Part shown: piece after piece, positions 35,262 to 44,437 of the stretch
Layout of the letters: each line of letters starts with the position of its first letter
How positions within the stretch are numbered: position 1 is the stretch's first letter
Source of the DNA: Aeromicrobium chenweiae
GTDB lineage: Bacteria; Actinomycetota; Actinomycetes; Propionibacteriales; Nocardioidaceae
Reading direction: 5' to 3'
Assembly: GCF_003065605.1 (NCBI RefSeq)
Contig: NZ_CP026952.1
Coordinates: 744,001 to 808,000 of the forward strand
DNA: 64,000 nucleotides
Position numbers and translations under genes: made by a program
Notes under the pieces: generated by a model
What the model was told of the DNA's origin: nothing
The model's input: only the letters and a program-made list of their open reading frames with translations
Databases searched by the model: none

Positions 35262-36278
35262 GTGACCCCTCGTGGACGTGTCATGACCTTCGGGATCCTC
35301 AGCACCGCGCTGCTGACCGGTGCCGGGCTGTGCGTCGTCGTCGCGGTCAACCGCGCATCGGCGCGGGCCGAGGCACCACCCGAGGTGGCCGTCACCCGCG
35401 TCGCGGCGCTGGAGGGCGCGCCGCGGGTGGTGTTCCGCAACACCGAGGTCGGCTCCCGGTACGGGCTGGTGTCCATGGTGAGCCTGGCGGACCCGCGCGG
35501 ACCCCGTGCCTTCACGGACGTCCCGTGCGATCGGGTGTACGCGTCCGCCGGCACGACCAGCTGCCTGCGGACCAAGCGGGGACTGGCCACGACGTTCGAG
35601 GCCGTGGAGCTCGACGCCGACTGGCGGGCGGTCGAGTCCTGGGGGCTGCCGGGGATCCCGAGCCGGACCCGGGTCTCGGCGGACGGCCGGCTCTTGGCCA
35701 CGACCTCGTTCGTCACCGGGCACACCTACATGCAGGTGGGTTTCTCCACTGCCACGGACATCCGCGAGGTCGGCGGACGGGACCTGGGCAACCTCGAGGC
35801 GTTCGCGCTGGTCGTGGACGGACGCCGGGTCCGTCCGGCCGACCGGAACATCTGGGGCGTGACGTTCGCCCGCGACGACGACACGTTCTACGCAACCGTC
35901 GCGACGGGCGGCACGACCTACCTGGCGCGCGGCGACCTGTCGGCGCGCACCCTGACGACGTTGCACGAGGGCGCGGAGTGCCCGTCCCTGTCGCCTGACG
36001 GCTCGAGGATCGCGTTCAAGCACGACGTGGGCGGGACGACGCCGCACTGGCAGATCGTCGTCCTCGACCTCGCCTCGGGCCGCGAGTCGACGCTGGGCGG
36101 CGAGAAGCGCAACGTCGACGACCAGGTCGAGTGGCTCGACGACGACACGCTCCTGTACGGGCTGCCGCGGGACGGCGAGGCGGGCGTGAGCGACATCTGG
36201 CAGATCAAGACCACCGCAGGCGCAGCGCCCTCGATCTTCATCGAGCAGGCGTGGTCGCCGTCGATCGTGAGGAGCTGA
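35262..36278 (+). CDS. TolB-like beta-propeller protein with N-terminal membrane anchor
   Basis: 338 aa. One hydrophobic segment (about 9-30) acts as a signal or anchor. The rest is beta-rich and has WD40/TolB-type blade signatures such as CPSLSPDGSRIAFKHD near 245 and VEWLDDDTLLYG near 290. It is probably an extracytoplasmic sugar- or protein-binding propeller; no catalytic residues are recognised. The start at GTG 35262 is 10 bp after the WbqC-like gene; ATG 35283 is an alternative start. Confidence 0.75.
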   Translation: MTPRGRVMTFGILSTALLTGAGLCVVVAVNRASARAEAPPEVAVTRVAALEGAPRVVFRNTEVGSRYGLVSMVSLADPRGPRAFTDVPCDRVYASAGTTSCLRTKRGLATTFEAVELDADWRAVESWGLPGIPSRTRVSADGRLLATTSFVTGHTYMQVGFSTATDIREVGGRDLGNLEAFALVVDGRRVRPADRNIWGVTFARDDDTFYATVATGGTTYLARGDLSARTLTTLHEGAECPSLSPDGSRIAFKHDVGGTTPHWQIVVLDLASGRESTLGGEKRNVDDQVEWLDDDTLLYGLPRDGEAGVSDIWQIKTTAGAAPSIFIEQAWSPSIVRS

Positions 36279-36283
36279 GGACG

Positions 36284-37459
36284 ATGGCCGCTGGACTGCA
36301 GGGCGACGGACGTGACGCCGCCACCGGCACGGGACGGATCGCCTGCGCGGAGCGCCTCGGCGCGGGACCTCAGGTGCGCCGGCTCCTCGAGATCGGCCGC
36401 CGTGGGCTGCCGCTGGCGTACGACGCCGGCACCGGCGAGTTCGCCCAGACCGTGAGGCGCTCGAACGAGCCGGGCGTCCCGGTCCGCCGGGAGGGGACGA
36501 GCCTGCGCTACGCGGCGATGGCGGCACTCGGGCTGTCCCGGCTGGACCTCGGCGAGCAGAGGGCGGTGCTCGGTGGCATCACGGCCGCCGAGCTGGCTCG
36601 CGCCACGGGAGTGCTGGCGCTCGAGCAACCCGACCCGGGCGCGGTCGCGATCGCGGCGTGGGCGGTCGCCGAGGTCGCCGGCACGGTCGACGTCGCGCTG
36701 TTCTCCCGCCTCGGTGCCGAGATCTCCAGCGGCCGACCCATCGAGACGGTCGCCCTGTCGTGGATGGTCACGGCCGCGGTCGCAGCCGGTGGCGACCTGC
36801 TCGCGATGGGCGGGGCGATGAGCGCACGGTTGCTGGCGGAGCAGGGGCCCGACGGGATCTTCCCGCACGTGGTGCCGGCCGGGTCGCAGAACCGGTGGCG
36901 CCGGCACGTCGGGTCGTTCGCCGACCAGGTCTATCCGGTCCAGGCGCTCGCGAGGATGTCCCGGGCGTCCGGTGACACGGAGCTGCTGCAGGCGGCGGAG
37001 CGCACCGCCGACCGGATCTGTGCGCTGCAGGGGCCGGACGGTCAGTGGTGGTGGCACTACGACGCACGCACGGGCGATGTCGTCGAGCGCTACCCGGTCT
37101 ACAGCGTCCACCAGCACGCGATGGCGCCGATGACGTTGTTCGACCTCGCAGAAGCCGGCGGCACGGACCGGACGGCCGAGATCGTCCGCGGCCTGCGATG
37201 GCTGGACGACCACCCCGAGGTCGACGAGCCCCTCGTCGCCGACACCGTCGGGCTCATCTGGCGCAAGGCGGGACGACGCGAGCCGGCCAAGGCCGTGCGA
37301 CGGATCTCGGCCGTCACCACGGCGCTGCGGCCCGGCATGCACCTGCCCGGACTCGACCGCGCGTTCCCGGCGACCCGGGTCGACCACGAGTGCCGGCCGT
37401 ACGAGCTCGGCTGGCTCCTCTACGCCTGGCTGCCCCCGCGCGGAGGGAACCGGTCATGA
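36284..37459 (+). CDS. Predicted alpha/alpha-toroid protein of the polysaccharide cluster
   Basis: 391 aa, no signal peptide. Helical repeats with DGIFPHVV and LQGPDGQWWWHYDARTG resemble six-hairpin glycosidase, C5-epimerase or prenyltransferase-type toroids, where such loops line a central cavity. I cannot assign a reaction. ATG 36284 follows GAGG. The stop overlaps the WecG/TagA-type gene by 4 bp, so the product probably acts in the cytosol on the same polymer. Confidence 0.65.
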   Translation: MAAGLQGDGRDAATGTGRIACAERLGAGPQVRRLLEIGRRGLPLAYDAGTGEFAQTVRRSNEPGVPVRREGTSLRYAAMAALGLSRLDLGEQRAVLGGITAAELARATGVLALEQPDPGAVAIAAWAVAEVAGTVDVALFSRLGAEISSGRPIETVALSWMVTAAVAAGGDLLAMGGAMSARLLAEQGPDGIFPHVVPAGSQNRWRRHVGSFADQVYPVQALARMSRASGDTELLQAAERTADRICALQGPDGQWWWHYDARTGDVVERYPVYSVHQHAMAPMTLFDLAEAGGTDRTAEIVRGLRWLDDHPEVDEPLVADTVGLIWRKAGRREPAKAVRRISAVTTALRPGMHLPGLDRAFPATRVDHECRPYELGWLLYAWLPPRGGNRS

Positions 37460-38262
37460 CCGAGCTCGTGCGCGCACATCCCCGGCGGGAGCTGTTCGGC
37501 CTGCGGGTCGACGCGATGACCGCCGACGAGGTCGTCGACCTGGCCGACCTGGCCGTGCGGTCCCGCAGACGCCTGCTCATCGGCGTCGTCAACGCCGCCA
37601 AGATCGTCCACCTGCGCTCCGACCCGCTGCTGCGCGAGTCCCTGCTGGAGTGCGACGTGCTGCTGGCCGACGGCCAGTCGGTCGTCTGGGCGAGCCGGGT
37701 GCTGGGGCAGCCGCTGCCCGAGCGCGTCGCCGGCATCGACCTGTTCGAGCAGCTCCTGGGCCTCGCCGACCGCGACCACCGCTCGGTCTACCTCCTCGGC
37801 GCACGACCCAGCGTCCTGCGGGCGGTCGAGGACGCCGTCGAGAGGCGGTGGCCCGGCGTGCGTGTCGTGGGCAGCCGCGACGGCTATTTCGACGCCGGTG
37901 ACTCGGACGAGGTCGCGGCCACCATCGCGTCGTCGGGCGCCGACATGCTCTTCATCGCCATGCCGTCGCCCAAGAAGGAGATCTTCCTCGGGACCCACGG
38001 GGCGACGCTCGGCGTGCCGGTGCTGCACGGGGTCGGCGGGTCCTTCGACGTCGTCGGCGGGATCACCAAGCGTGCCCCCGAGCGCTGGCAGCGGTGGGGC
38101 ATGGAGTGGCTCTACCGCGTGCTGCAGGAACCCGGCCGCCTCTGGCGGCGCTACCTCACCACCAACACCGCGTTCGTGGTGCTGCTCGTCCGTGAACGGC
38201 TCCGCCGGACACGCCCGTACGTCCCATCCACCACCGCCACGGAAGGCACCGCACATGAATGA
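37456..38262 (+). CDS. WecG/TagA/CpsF-family glycosyltransferase (GT26)
   Basis: 268 aa. GT26 enzymes add ManNAc or ManNAcA to polyprenyl-PP-GlcNAc, the second step of teichoic or enterobacterial common antigen-type linkage units. Motifs: NAAKIVHLRSDPLLRE, LLADGQSVVWASR, LGARPSVLRAVE and the C-terminal PSPKKEIFL and GVGGSFDVVGG. It overlaps its neighbours on both sides (4 and 8 bp). With the nearby dehydrogenase and epimerase it suggests that a mannosaminuronic-type sugar is transferred. Confidence 0.92.
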   Translation: MTELVRAHPRRELFGLRVDAMTADEVVDLADLAVRSRRRLLIGVVNAAKIVHLRSDPLLRESLLECDVLLADGQSVVWASRVLGQPLPERVAGIDLFEQLLGLADRDHRSVYLLGARPSVLRAVEDAVERRWPGVRVVGSRDGYFDAGDSDEVAATIASSGADMLFIAMPSPKKEIFLGTHGATLGVPVLHGVGGSFDVVGGITKRAPERWQRWGMEWLYRVLQEPGRLWRRYLTTNTAFVVLLVRERLRRTRPYVPSTTATEGTAHE

Positions 38263-39511
38263 GATCTTCGAAGGGCGCGTCGCGATCATCGGCCTGGGCT
38301 ACATCGGGCTGCCGACCGCGGTCGCGCTCGCCACCCGGGGGGTCGAGGTCGTCGGCGTCGACGTCAACGAGGCCACCGTCAAGGCCGTCGCGAACGGCCA
38401 GGTGCCGTTCATCGAGCCCGATCTCGCCGTCGCGGTCAGCGGCGCGGTCACGATGGGATCGCTCACGGCGTCGACCGTGACGCCGGAGGCGGATGCGTTC
38501 ATCATCGCCGTCCCGACCCCGTTCCTGGACAACCACGAGGCCGACATGTCGTACGTCAGGGCGGCGGTCGAGCAGATCGCACCGCGCCTCCGCGGCGGCG
38601 AGATCATCGTGCTCGAGTCGACCTCACCTCCCGGCTCCACGGAGAACGTGAGTCGGTGGCTCGAGGAGCTGCGTCCCGACCTCAACCCGGCGCACGCCTC
38701 CGAGGGCCTGCCCGACCTCCACGTCGCGCACTGCCCCGAACGGGTCCTCCCCGGCAAGATCATGATCGAGATGATCACGAACGACCGCGTGGTCGGCGGG
38801 ATCACGCAGGAGTGCGCGCGCAGGGCCGCGTCGATCTACCGCGTCTTCTGCCTGGGCGAGATCCTCCTGACGGACGCGGCGAGCGCCGAGATGTCCAAGC
38901 TGGTGGAGAACGCGTACCGCGACGTCAACATCGCGTTCGCGAACGAGCTGTCCCTCATCAGCGAGGACCTGAACCTGGACGTGTGGGAGGTCATCAAGCT
39001 CGCGAACCACCACCCCCGCGTCAACGTGCTCACCCCGGGACCCGGCGTGGGCGGCCACTGCATCGCGGTGGACCCGTGGTTCATCGTGGGCGCCTCGCCC
39101 GAGCTGACCCCGCTGATCCGTGCGGCCCGCGCGATCAACGACTCCAAGCCGCACCACGTGGCCGAGCAGCTGATCGTCAAGACCGCACGGTTCCGCGAGC
39201 CGACCGTCGCGTGCCTCGGGCTGGCGTACAAGCCGAACATCGACGACCTGCGCGAGAGCCCCGCGGTCGCGATCGTCGACGAGATCGCCGCCACTCTGCC
39301 CGACCTGGACATCCGGGTGGCCGAGCCGTTCGTCCACGTGCTCCCGCACGCTCTCTCGACGCACGACAACGTCCAGCTCCAGCCGGCCGCCAGCGCCATC
39401 GCCGACGCAGACATCGTGCTGCTGCTGGTCGATCACGACCACTTCAGGTCGCTCAGCCGGTCACGGCTCGAGGGCAAGGTCGTCTACGACACCCGGGGCG
39501 TGTGGCGGTAA
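38255..39511 (+). CDS. wecC: UDP-N-acetyl-hexosamine 6-dehydrogenase (WecC/WbpA family)
   Basis: 418 aa NAD-dependent enzyme oxidising C6 of a UDP-HexNAc to a uronic acid. The Rossmann motif is IIGLGYIGLPTAVALATRG; the catalytic cysteine is in GPGVGGHCIAVDPWF; KPNIDDLRESP is in the C-terminal UDP-binding domain. Sequence alone does not separate UDP-ManNAc (WecC) from UDP-GlcNAc (WbpA) oxidation. Given the full set of diaminouronic genes, the WbpA-type first step is attractive. It overlaps the GT26 gene by 8 bp. Confidence 0.93.
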   Translation: MNEIFEGRVAIIGLGYIGLPTAVALATRGVEVVGVDVNEATVKAVANGQVPFIEPDLAVAVSGAVTMGSLTASTVTPEADAFIIAVPTPFLDNHEADMSYVRAAVEQIAPRLRGGEIIVLESTSPPGSTENVSRWLEELRPDLNPAHASEGLPDLHVAHCPERVLPGKIMIEMITNDRVVGGITQECARRAASIYRVFCLGEILLTDAASAEMSKLVENAYRDVNIAFANELSLISEDLNLDVWEVIKLANHHPRVNVLTPGPGVGGHCIAVDPWFIVGASPELTPLIRAARAINDSKPHHVAEQLIVKTARFREPTVACLGLAYKPNIDDLRESPAVAIVDEIAATLPDLDIRVAEPFVHVLPHALSTHDNVQLQPAASAIADADIVLLLVDHDHFRSLSRSRLEGKVVYDTRGVWR

Positions 39512-39543
39512 CGCCACCTCCACCCCAAAACGAGGAGAACCAC

Positions 39544-40197
39544 ATGAGCGCCGCCACCAGCATGCGCAACCGTCTCGTCGACGGACCGGACTCCCTGGCC
39601 GAGAAGTACCGCGCGCGGCGCTGGGAGCAGCTCCAGACCGCGTTCCCGGACATCGAGGACATGACCGTCGTCGACCTGGGCGGCACGGTCTCCAGCTGGC
39701 GGCGTGCGCCGATCCGTCCGCGCAAGGTGATCGTCCTGTCGTTCGAGCCGGAGGGCGCGGACGACGTGGACTGGATCAAGTCCCATCACGCCGACGCGTG
39801 TGACCTGCCGGCGCAGCACCGGGACCTGCGGGCCGATCTCGTGTACTCCAACGCCGTGATCGAGCACGTCGGGGGAGCAGAACGCCGGCAGCGGTTCGCC
39901 GACACCGTGCACGGGCTCGGCCACCACCACTGGATCCAGACCCCGTACCGCTACTTCCCGATCGAGCCGCACTGGCTGTTTCCCGGGTTCCAGTTCCTGC
40001 CCGTCCCCGCCCGGGTCGCGATCAGCCGCCGTTGGAGGCTCGTCCACACACCCAACCGTGACCGTCAGGCGGCGGTCGACAACGTGCTGTCCGTCGAGCT
40101 CATCGGGCTGACCGAGCTCAGGAACCTGTTCCCGTCCTCCCGGATCGTCACCGAGCGTGCAGCGGGTCTCGTCAAGTCCATCATCGCCGTGCGCTGA
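39544..40197 (+). CDS. SAM-dependent methyltransferase
   Basis: 217 aa class I methyltransferase, motif I VVDLGGTVSSWRR (atypical, lacking the GxGxG spacing) and YSNAVIEHVGGAERR as the type 11 motif. It probably modifies a sugar of the polymer. ATG 39544 follows AGGAG. It ends 15 bp from the convergent epimerase gene. Confidence 0.8.
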   Translation: MSAATSMRNRLVDGPDSLAEKYRARRWEQLQTAFPDIEDMTVVDLGGTVSSWRRAPIRPRKVIVLSFEPEGADDVDWIKSHHADACDLPAQHRDLRADLVYSNAVIEHVGGAERRQRFADTVHGLGHHHWIQTPYRYFPIEPHWLFPGFQFLPVPARVAISRRWRLVHTPNRDRQAAVDNVLSVELIGLTELRNLFPSSRIVTERAAGLVKSIIAVR

Positions 40198-40212
40198 GGC
40201 GGCGGACCCGGC

Positions 40213-41379
40213 TCAGCTCTCGGGCCCAGGAGGCACGAACTCGCCGGGACGCGGTCCCGCGCCGAAGTGGTGCGCAATGGCGTCAACGATGCGGTCGGCC
40301 GCCCGGCCGTCGCCGTAGGGGTTCACCGCGTGCGCCATGTCCTTGTACGCCGTCTCGTCGGTGAGCAGCGTCGAGACGGCGTCGACGATCACGTCCTCGT
40401 CGGTGCCGACGAGCCGCACCGTCCCCGCGTCGACCGCCTCGGGCCGCTCGGTGGTCTCCCGCAGCACCAGCACCGGCTTGCCCAGGCTGGGTGCCTCCTC
40501 CTGCACGCCGCCGCTGTCCGTGAGCATGATCGAGCTGGCGTCCATGGCGCGTGCGAAATCCGAGTAGCCGAGCGGCTCGGTGACCATGACGTTCGCAAGC
40601 CCCTCGAGGGGCGGCAGCAGGACCTCGCGCACCGTCGGGTTGAGGTGAGCCGGCAGGACGAAGAGCGCGTCCGGGAAGTCGTTCGCGAGCCGGGCGATCG
40701 CCCGGGCCGTGCACGCCATCGGCTCTCCCCAGGACTCGCGGCGGTGGCTGGTGATGAGGACGGCCTTGCGGTCACCGAGGTCCATCAACGGGGACAGGGC
40801 GGGGTTCTGTGGTGGCAGCTGTCGGTCGACCACCGCGAGCAGTGCGTCGATGACGGTGTTGCCGGTGACGAAGACGTCTTCTGTCGCGATCCCCTCGGCC
40901 AGGAGATTGGAGCGCGACGTGGGGGTCGGTGCCAGGTGGATCGACGCCAGCTGGGACGCGAGGCGGCGGTTGATCTCCTCCGGAAACGGGTTGTAGCGGT
41001 CACTCGTGCGCAGACCGGCTTCCACGTGCGCCACCGGAACCCGCTCGTAGAAAGCCGCGAGAGCGGCGACGAACGCGGTCGTCGTGTCGCCTTGGACGAT
41101 CACGACGTCCGGCGACTCGGCGCGGATCGCCGTCGTCAGCCCGTCGAGGGCCCGCGAGGTGATCTCGTGGAGCTGCTGGCGCGGGCGGATGATGTCGAGA
41201 TCGTGCTGCGGCACGATGCCGAACAGCGTGTTGACCTGGTCGAGCATCTCGCGATGTTGCCCGGTGACCGCGACGACCGGTCGCAGCACGCTCGACCGCT
41301 CGAGGGCGTTGACGACCGGAGCCATCTTGATGGCCTCGGGGCGGGTGCCGTACACGACCAGCGCAGTTCGTTGCCTCAT
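40213..41379 (-). CDS. wecB: Non-hydrolysing UDP-N-acetylglucosamine 2-epimerase (WecB/WbpI family)
   Basis: 388 aa. It interconverts GlcNAc- and ManNAc-type UDP-sugars. Family motifs: YGTRPEAIKMAPV, VTGQHREMLDQV, QGDTTTAF, HVEAGLRT, NPFPEEINR, and TDSGGVQEEAPSLGKPVLVLRETTERPE. WbpI, acting on UDP-GlcNAc3NAcA, belongs to the same family, so this gene could finish that pathway. ATG 41377-41379 overlaps the Wzz-like gene stop, forming a two-gene operon. Confidence 0.94.
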   Translation of the reverse strand: MRQRTALVVYGTRPEAIKMAPVVNALERSSVLRPVVAVTGQHREMLDQVNTLFGIVPQHDLDIIRPRQQLHEITSRALDGLTTAIRAESPDVVIVQGDTTTAFVAALAAFYERVPVAHVEAGLRTSDRYNPFPEEINRRLASQLASIHLAPTPTSRSNLLAEGIATEDVFVTGNTVIDALLAVVDRQLPPQNPALSPLMDLGDRKAVLITSHRRESWGEPMACTARAIARLANDFPDALFVLPAHLNPTVREVLLPPLEGLANVMVTEPLGYSDFARAMDASSIMLTDSGGVQEEAPSLGKPVLVLRETTERPEAVDAGTVRLVGTDEDVIVDAVSTLLTDETAYKDMAHAVNPYGDGRAADRIVDAIAHHFGAGPRPGEFVPPGPES

Positions 41380-42062
41380 GCGGTCAGTCCTTCGTGTCGG
41401 GCCGGTTCGCGGCCGGGTTGGCGTCGCCGTGAACGGGCGAGCAGCTGGCGGTCCACGGCCACGGCGGCTGTGGGGATCAGGCCCCCGCCGAGGACCAAGG
41501 TCGCGGCGACAGCCTTCGCCGGGCTGCCATCGAGGTGGAACACCGGAGGGGTGGCGGGGGCGACCGACGCTGTGATGCGCGTGACCTGCGGGACGTCCAG
41601 CGCGTCCTGGCGGGCCGTCAGCGTGTTCCTGACCTTGTCCAGGAGGGCGGACATCTGCGCCTCCACGGCCGCCCGGTCAGGACCGACCACCTGGACCTCG
41701 AGCGCCGGGCGGTCGAAGTTGGTGGCCCACTGCCCACCGTTGTTGGGCAGCTTGATCGCGTGACCGTCACGGATCCCCTCACCGGCGAGGGTGACTCCGG
41801 CCGACGAGGTCGCGGACGCCGCGGCGCCGCGGTTGACGTCGCGCTCGATGACGCCGGCCATCGCGATCAGGCTCTGGGAGGACTGCTCGATGACGTTGGG
41901 GTAGCGCGCGCTCTGGGGCAGGAGGATCACCACGTCGGCCTGCGACCAGTAGACACCGGGCCGCGAAGCCGCGTGGTGCACGGCCCCTGCGAGCAGCGCA
42001 AGGCCGATCGCGACGACGTACCAACGTCGCCGCATGATGCGGAGGATCCCCATGGTTGTCAT
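41376..42062 (-). CDS. Wzz/YveK-like polysaccharide chain-length protein (1)
   Basis: 228 aa with two membrane helices (about 14-31 and 180-205) around an extracytoplasmic loop, the polysaccharide co-polymerase layout. The loop has the coiled segment VVGPDRAAVEAQMSALLDKVRNTL. No tyrosine-kinase domain is attached and none is seen in the window. ATG 42060-42062 has AAGGGG 8-9 nt upstream; ATG 42053 is an alternative. It is divergent from a second, related gene across a 175-bp gap. Confidence 0.8.
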   Translation of the reverse strand: MTTMGILRIMRRRWYVVAIGLALLAGAVHHAASRPGVYWSQADVVILLPQSARYPNVIEQSSQSLIAMAGVIERDVNRGAAASATSSAGVTLAGEGIRDGHAIKLPNNGGQWATNFDRPALEVQVVGPDRAAVEAQMSALLDKVRNTLTARQDALDVPQVTRITASVAPATPPVFHLDGSPAKAVAATLVLGGGLIPTAAVAVDRQLLARSRRRQPGREPARHEGLTA

Positions 42063-42237
42063 CGCGCCGCCCCTTGGTCGTTGCGACCAGTCTGGCAAGA
42101 CGATGACCGTGCCGGATGGGCAAATCAAAAGCCGTTCCGGCCGTTTTACGCATTTGTGATGCACGCGGCCAAGACTTGCGGAGTCGCGGCCAACTCCCTG
42201 GCCGCTTGACGGAACTCGGGATGGAGGCCGGCGCCTC

Positions 42238-43002
42238 GTGTACTTGCGCGATGTGGCAGAGAGCTTGCTCAGACGGTGGTACCTGGTGATCCTCGCCCTG
42301 GCGTTGACCGCTGGGGTGGGTGTGATCGCGGCGCGAGCAATCGCTCCGACCTACGAGACGGAGGCGAGCGTCGTCCTGATACCGCCCGTGAGCCCCGACG
42401 ACCCCAAGGCCAACCGGTTCCTGGGGCTCAGCGGCCTGGCGCAGGCGGTCGACGTCCTGGCCCGCTCGCTCGACGACGACGGGATCCACGACGCCGTGAA
42501 GCAGGCGGCGCCCGGCGGGACGTTCGACGTCGAGAAGGACGCCATGACGAGTGCCCCGGTGCTGGTCGTCAGCGTGAAGGCGAGCAACCCCGCGGAGGCC
42601 GGCACGATCGTCGCGGCCGTGCTGAAGCAGGTCCCGGCGAGCCTGTCATCCCTGCAGTCGACGCTCAAGATCCAGTCTGACGACAAGATCACCTCACTCC
42701 CGCTCGCCCGCGACCGGGAGCCCACCGTGAAGCAGAAGGCCCGGCTGCGAGCGATCGCGGCCATCACCCTGCTGTGCCTGGCGGGCAGCACGGTGCTGAT
42801 CGGCGTCCTGGACAGCGTGCTGCTGGTGCGCTCGCGGCGGAAGGAGATCGAGCGCCGCCTCCGCGCCTCGCACCATGGGGAGGGCCCGCCCGCGGATGAC
42901 GAGCCGGAGGAGGGCGCCTGGCTCGAGAGCGAGCTCGCCACGATCTCGGGCGGGGTGGCGAGGCGTCCACGGCGTGAGGACTCCTCGCCGGACGACCGCT
43001 GA
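42238..43002 (+). CDS. Wzz/YveK-like polysaccharide chain-length protein (2)
   Basis: 254 aa. The N-terminal pattern (LRDVAESLLRRWYLVILALALTAGVG) and a second helix near 175-195 give the co-polymerase topology, with a cytosolic charged C-terminal tail of about 60 residues and no kinase domain. A TTGACGG element lies 26-32 bp upstream. The start GTG 42238 has weak ribosome complementarity (ATGGAGG 8-14 nt upstream). The stop overlaps the polymerase gene (TGATG). Confidence 0.82.
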   Translation: MYLRDVAESLLRRWYLVILALALTAGVGVIAARAIAPTYETEASVVLIPPVSPDDPKANRFLGLSGLAQAVDVLARSLDDDGIHDAVKQAAPGGTFDVEKDAMTSAPVLVVSVKASNPAEAGTIVAAVLKQVPASLSSLQSTLKIQSDDKITSLPLARDREPTVKQKARLRAIAAITLLCLAGSTVLIGVLDSVLLVRSRRKEIERRLRASHHGEGPPADDEPEEGAWLESELATISGGVARRPRREDSSPDDR

Positions 43003-44327
43003 TGACGCTGATGAGGACGCGCGTCGACGCCGTCAACGTGCTGACGGTCATCCTGGTCGTGCTGATCGCTCTGCCCTCCCGGCTGACGTTCGCGCCTCTT
43101 GGAGGAGCCGGCGCGCCGGCCCTGGTGATGGGGCTGGGGTGCTTCGTCTGGTGGGCCTACGACCACGTCCAACGGGTCGCTCCTGCCCAGGTGGGACGGC
43201 AACCCGTGCGTCTTGCCATGCTCATCACGATCGGGTGCTTCCTGGTCAGCTATGTGGTGGCCATGACCCGCGCAATCGATCCGGCCGAGTCGAGCACGGC
43301 CAACCTCGGCATGGTGAGCCTCTTCAGCTGGAGTGGGCTGCTGCTCCTCGCGAACGACGGCGTCCAGTCGCGCGAGCGGCTGGAGGTGCTCATCCGCAGG
43401 GTGGTCTTCGCGGGGGGAGCGGTCGCGACGCTGGGGGTCATCCAGTTCCTCACAGGGCAGGCCTGGGTCGACCGGATCAGCGTGCCGGGCCTGAGCGTCA
43501 ACGCGGCGCTGAGCGGGATCTTCGAGCGATCCGGCTTCAGCCGTCCTGCAGGGACGGCGATCCACCCCATCGAGTTCGGGGCCGTCATCACGATGATCCT
43601 GCCGATCGCCATCAACATGGCCCTGACCGACTGGACCCGCGGAGCGGTCCGCCGGTGGTACCCGGTGCTGGCCATCGCGCTGGCCGTCGTGCTCTCGATC
43701 TCGCGATCGGCGATCCTCAGTGCGGTGGTGGCGCTGCTGGTCCTCGCGGTGGCGTGGGCGCCGAGCACCCGTCGCCGCGCCCTCCTGATCGTCGCGGCGT
43801 TCATGGGGCTGGTCTGCCTGACCATCCCGGGGCTCCTCGGCACCATCACCGGGCTGTTCACCAAGATCGGCGACGACTCGAGCGCCAAGTCCCGCACGGG
43901 CTCGTACGACATCGCGGCCCAGTTCATCGAGCGGAGCCCGGTCTTCGGCCGCGGCTTCTCCACCTTCCTGCCCAAGTACCGCGTCCTGGACAACCAGTAC
44001 CTCGGCCTGGCCATCGAGGTGGGGATCGTCGGGCTCGTGGCCGTCCTCGCCCTGTTCTACGTCGCCTACGCGTGTGCGCGCCGGGTGCGTGTCATCGGGA
44101 CGGACGAGCACATCCGCCAGACCGGCCAGTCGCTGGCTGCGGCTGTCTGTGCCGGCGCCGTCGGGCTCGCCCTCTACGACGGATTCGGCTTCCCGATGGC
44201 CACCGGCGTCCTCTTCCTGGTCCTCGGGATGGCCGGGGCCGCCCTCCGTCTGGCCCGCCCGTCCGAAGCCGGCGGAGCCCCCGGGCCACGATCCGAAGAA
44301 GTGGTCCCGGAATTCCAGGGATGGTAG
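43002..44327 (+). CDS. O-antigen polymerase/ligase-type membrane protein (Wzy/WaaL family)
   Basis: 441 aa with about ten to twelve hydrophobic helices. The large loop near 300-330 has the family-type GFSTFLPKYRVLDNQYLGLAIEVGIVG segment with conserved Arg and Asp. It probably polymerises repeating units after flipping. The one-base overlap with the Wzz-like gene supports a joint role in chain length. Wzy and ligases cannot be told apart by sequence alone. Confidence 0.87.
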   Translation: MTLMRTRVDAVNVLTVILVVLIALPSRLTFAPLGGAGAPALVMGLGCFVWWAYDHVQRVAPAQVGRQPVRLAMLITIGCFLVSYVVAMTRAIDPAESSTANLGMVSLFSWSGLLLLANDGVQSRERLEVLIRRVVFAGGAVATLGVIQFLTGQAWVDRISVPGLSVNAALSGIFERSGFSRPAGTAIHPIEFGAVITMILPIAINMALTDWTRGAVRRWYPVLAIALAVVLSISRSAILSAVVALLVLAVAWAPSTRRRALLIVAAFMGLVCLTIPGLLGTITGLFTKIGDDSSAKSRTGSYDIAAQFIERSPVFGRGFSTFLPKYRVLDNQYLGLAIEVGIVGLVAVLALFYVAYACARRVRVIGTDEHIRQTGQSLAAAVCAGAVGLALYDGFGFPMATGVLFLVLGMAGAALRLARPSEAGGAPGPRSEEVVPEFQGW

Positions 44328-44437
44328 CGTGCTGGAGTTGCATCGCGGATCGGGTCCCGCACGCAGCCGCAGCCAGAAACGAGCTGCGACCACCAGCACC
44401 ACTCATCAGCCGGGGCCGTGACCGAAAGTTCTTCTAG

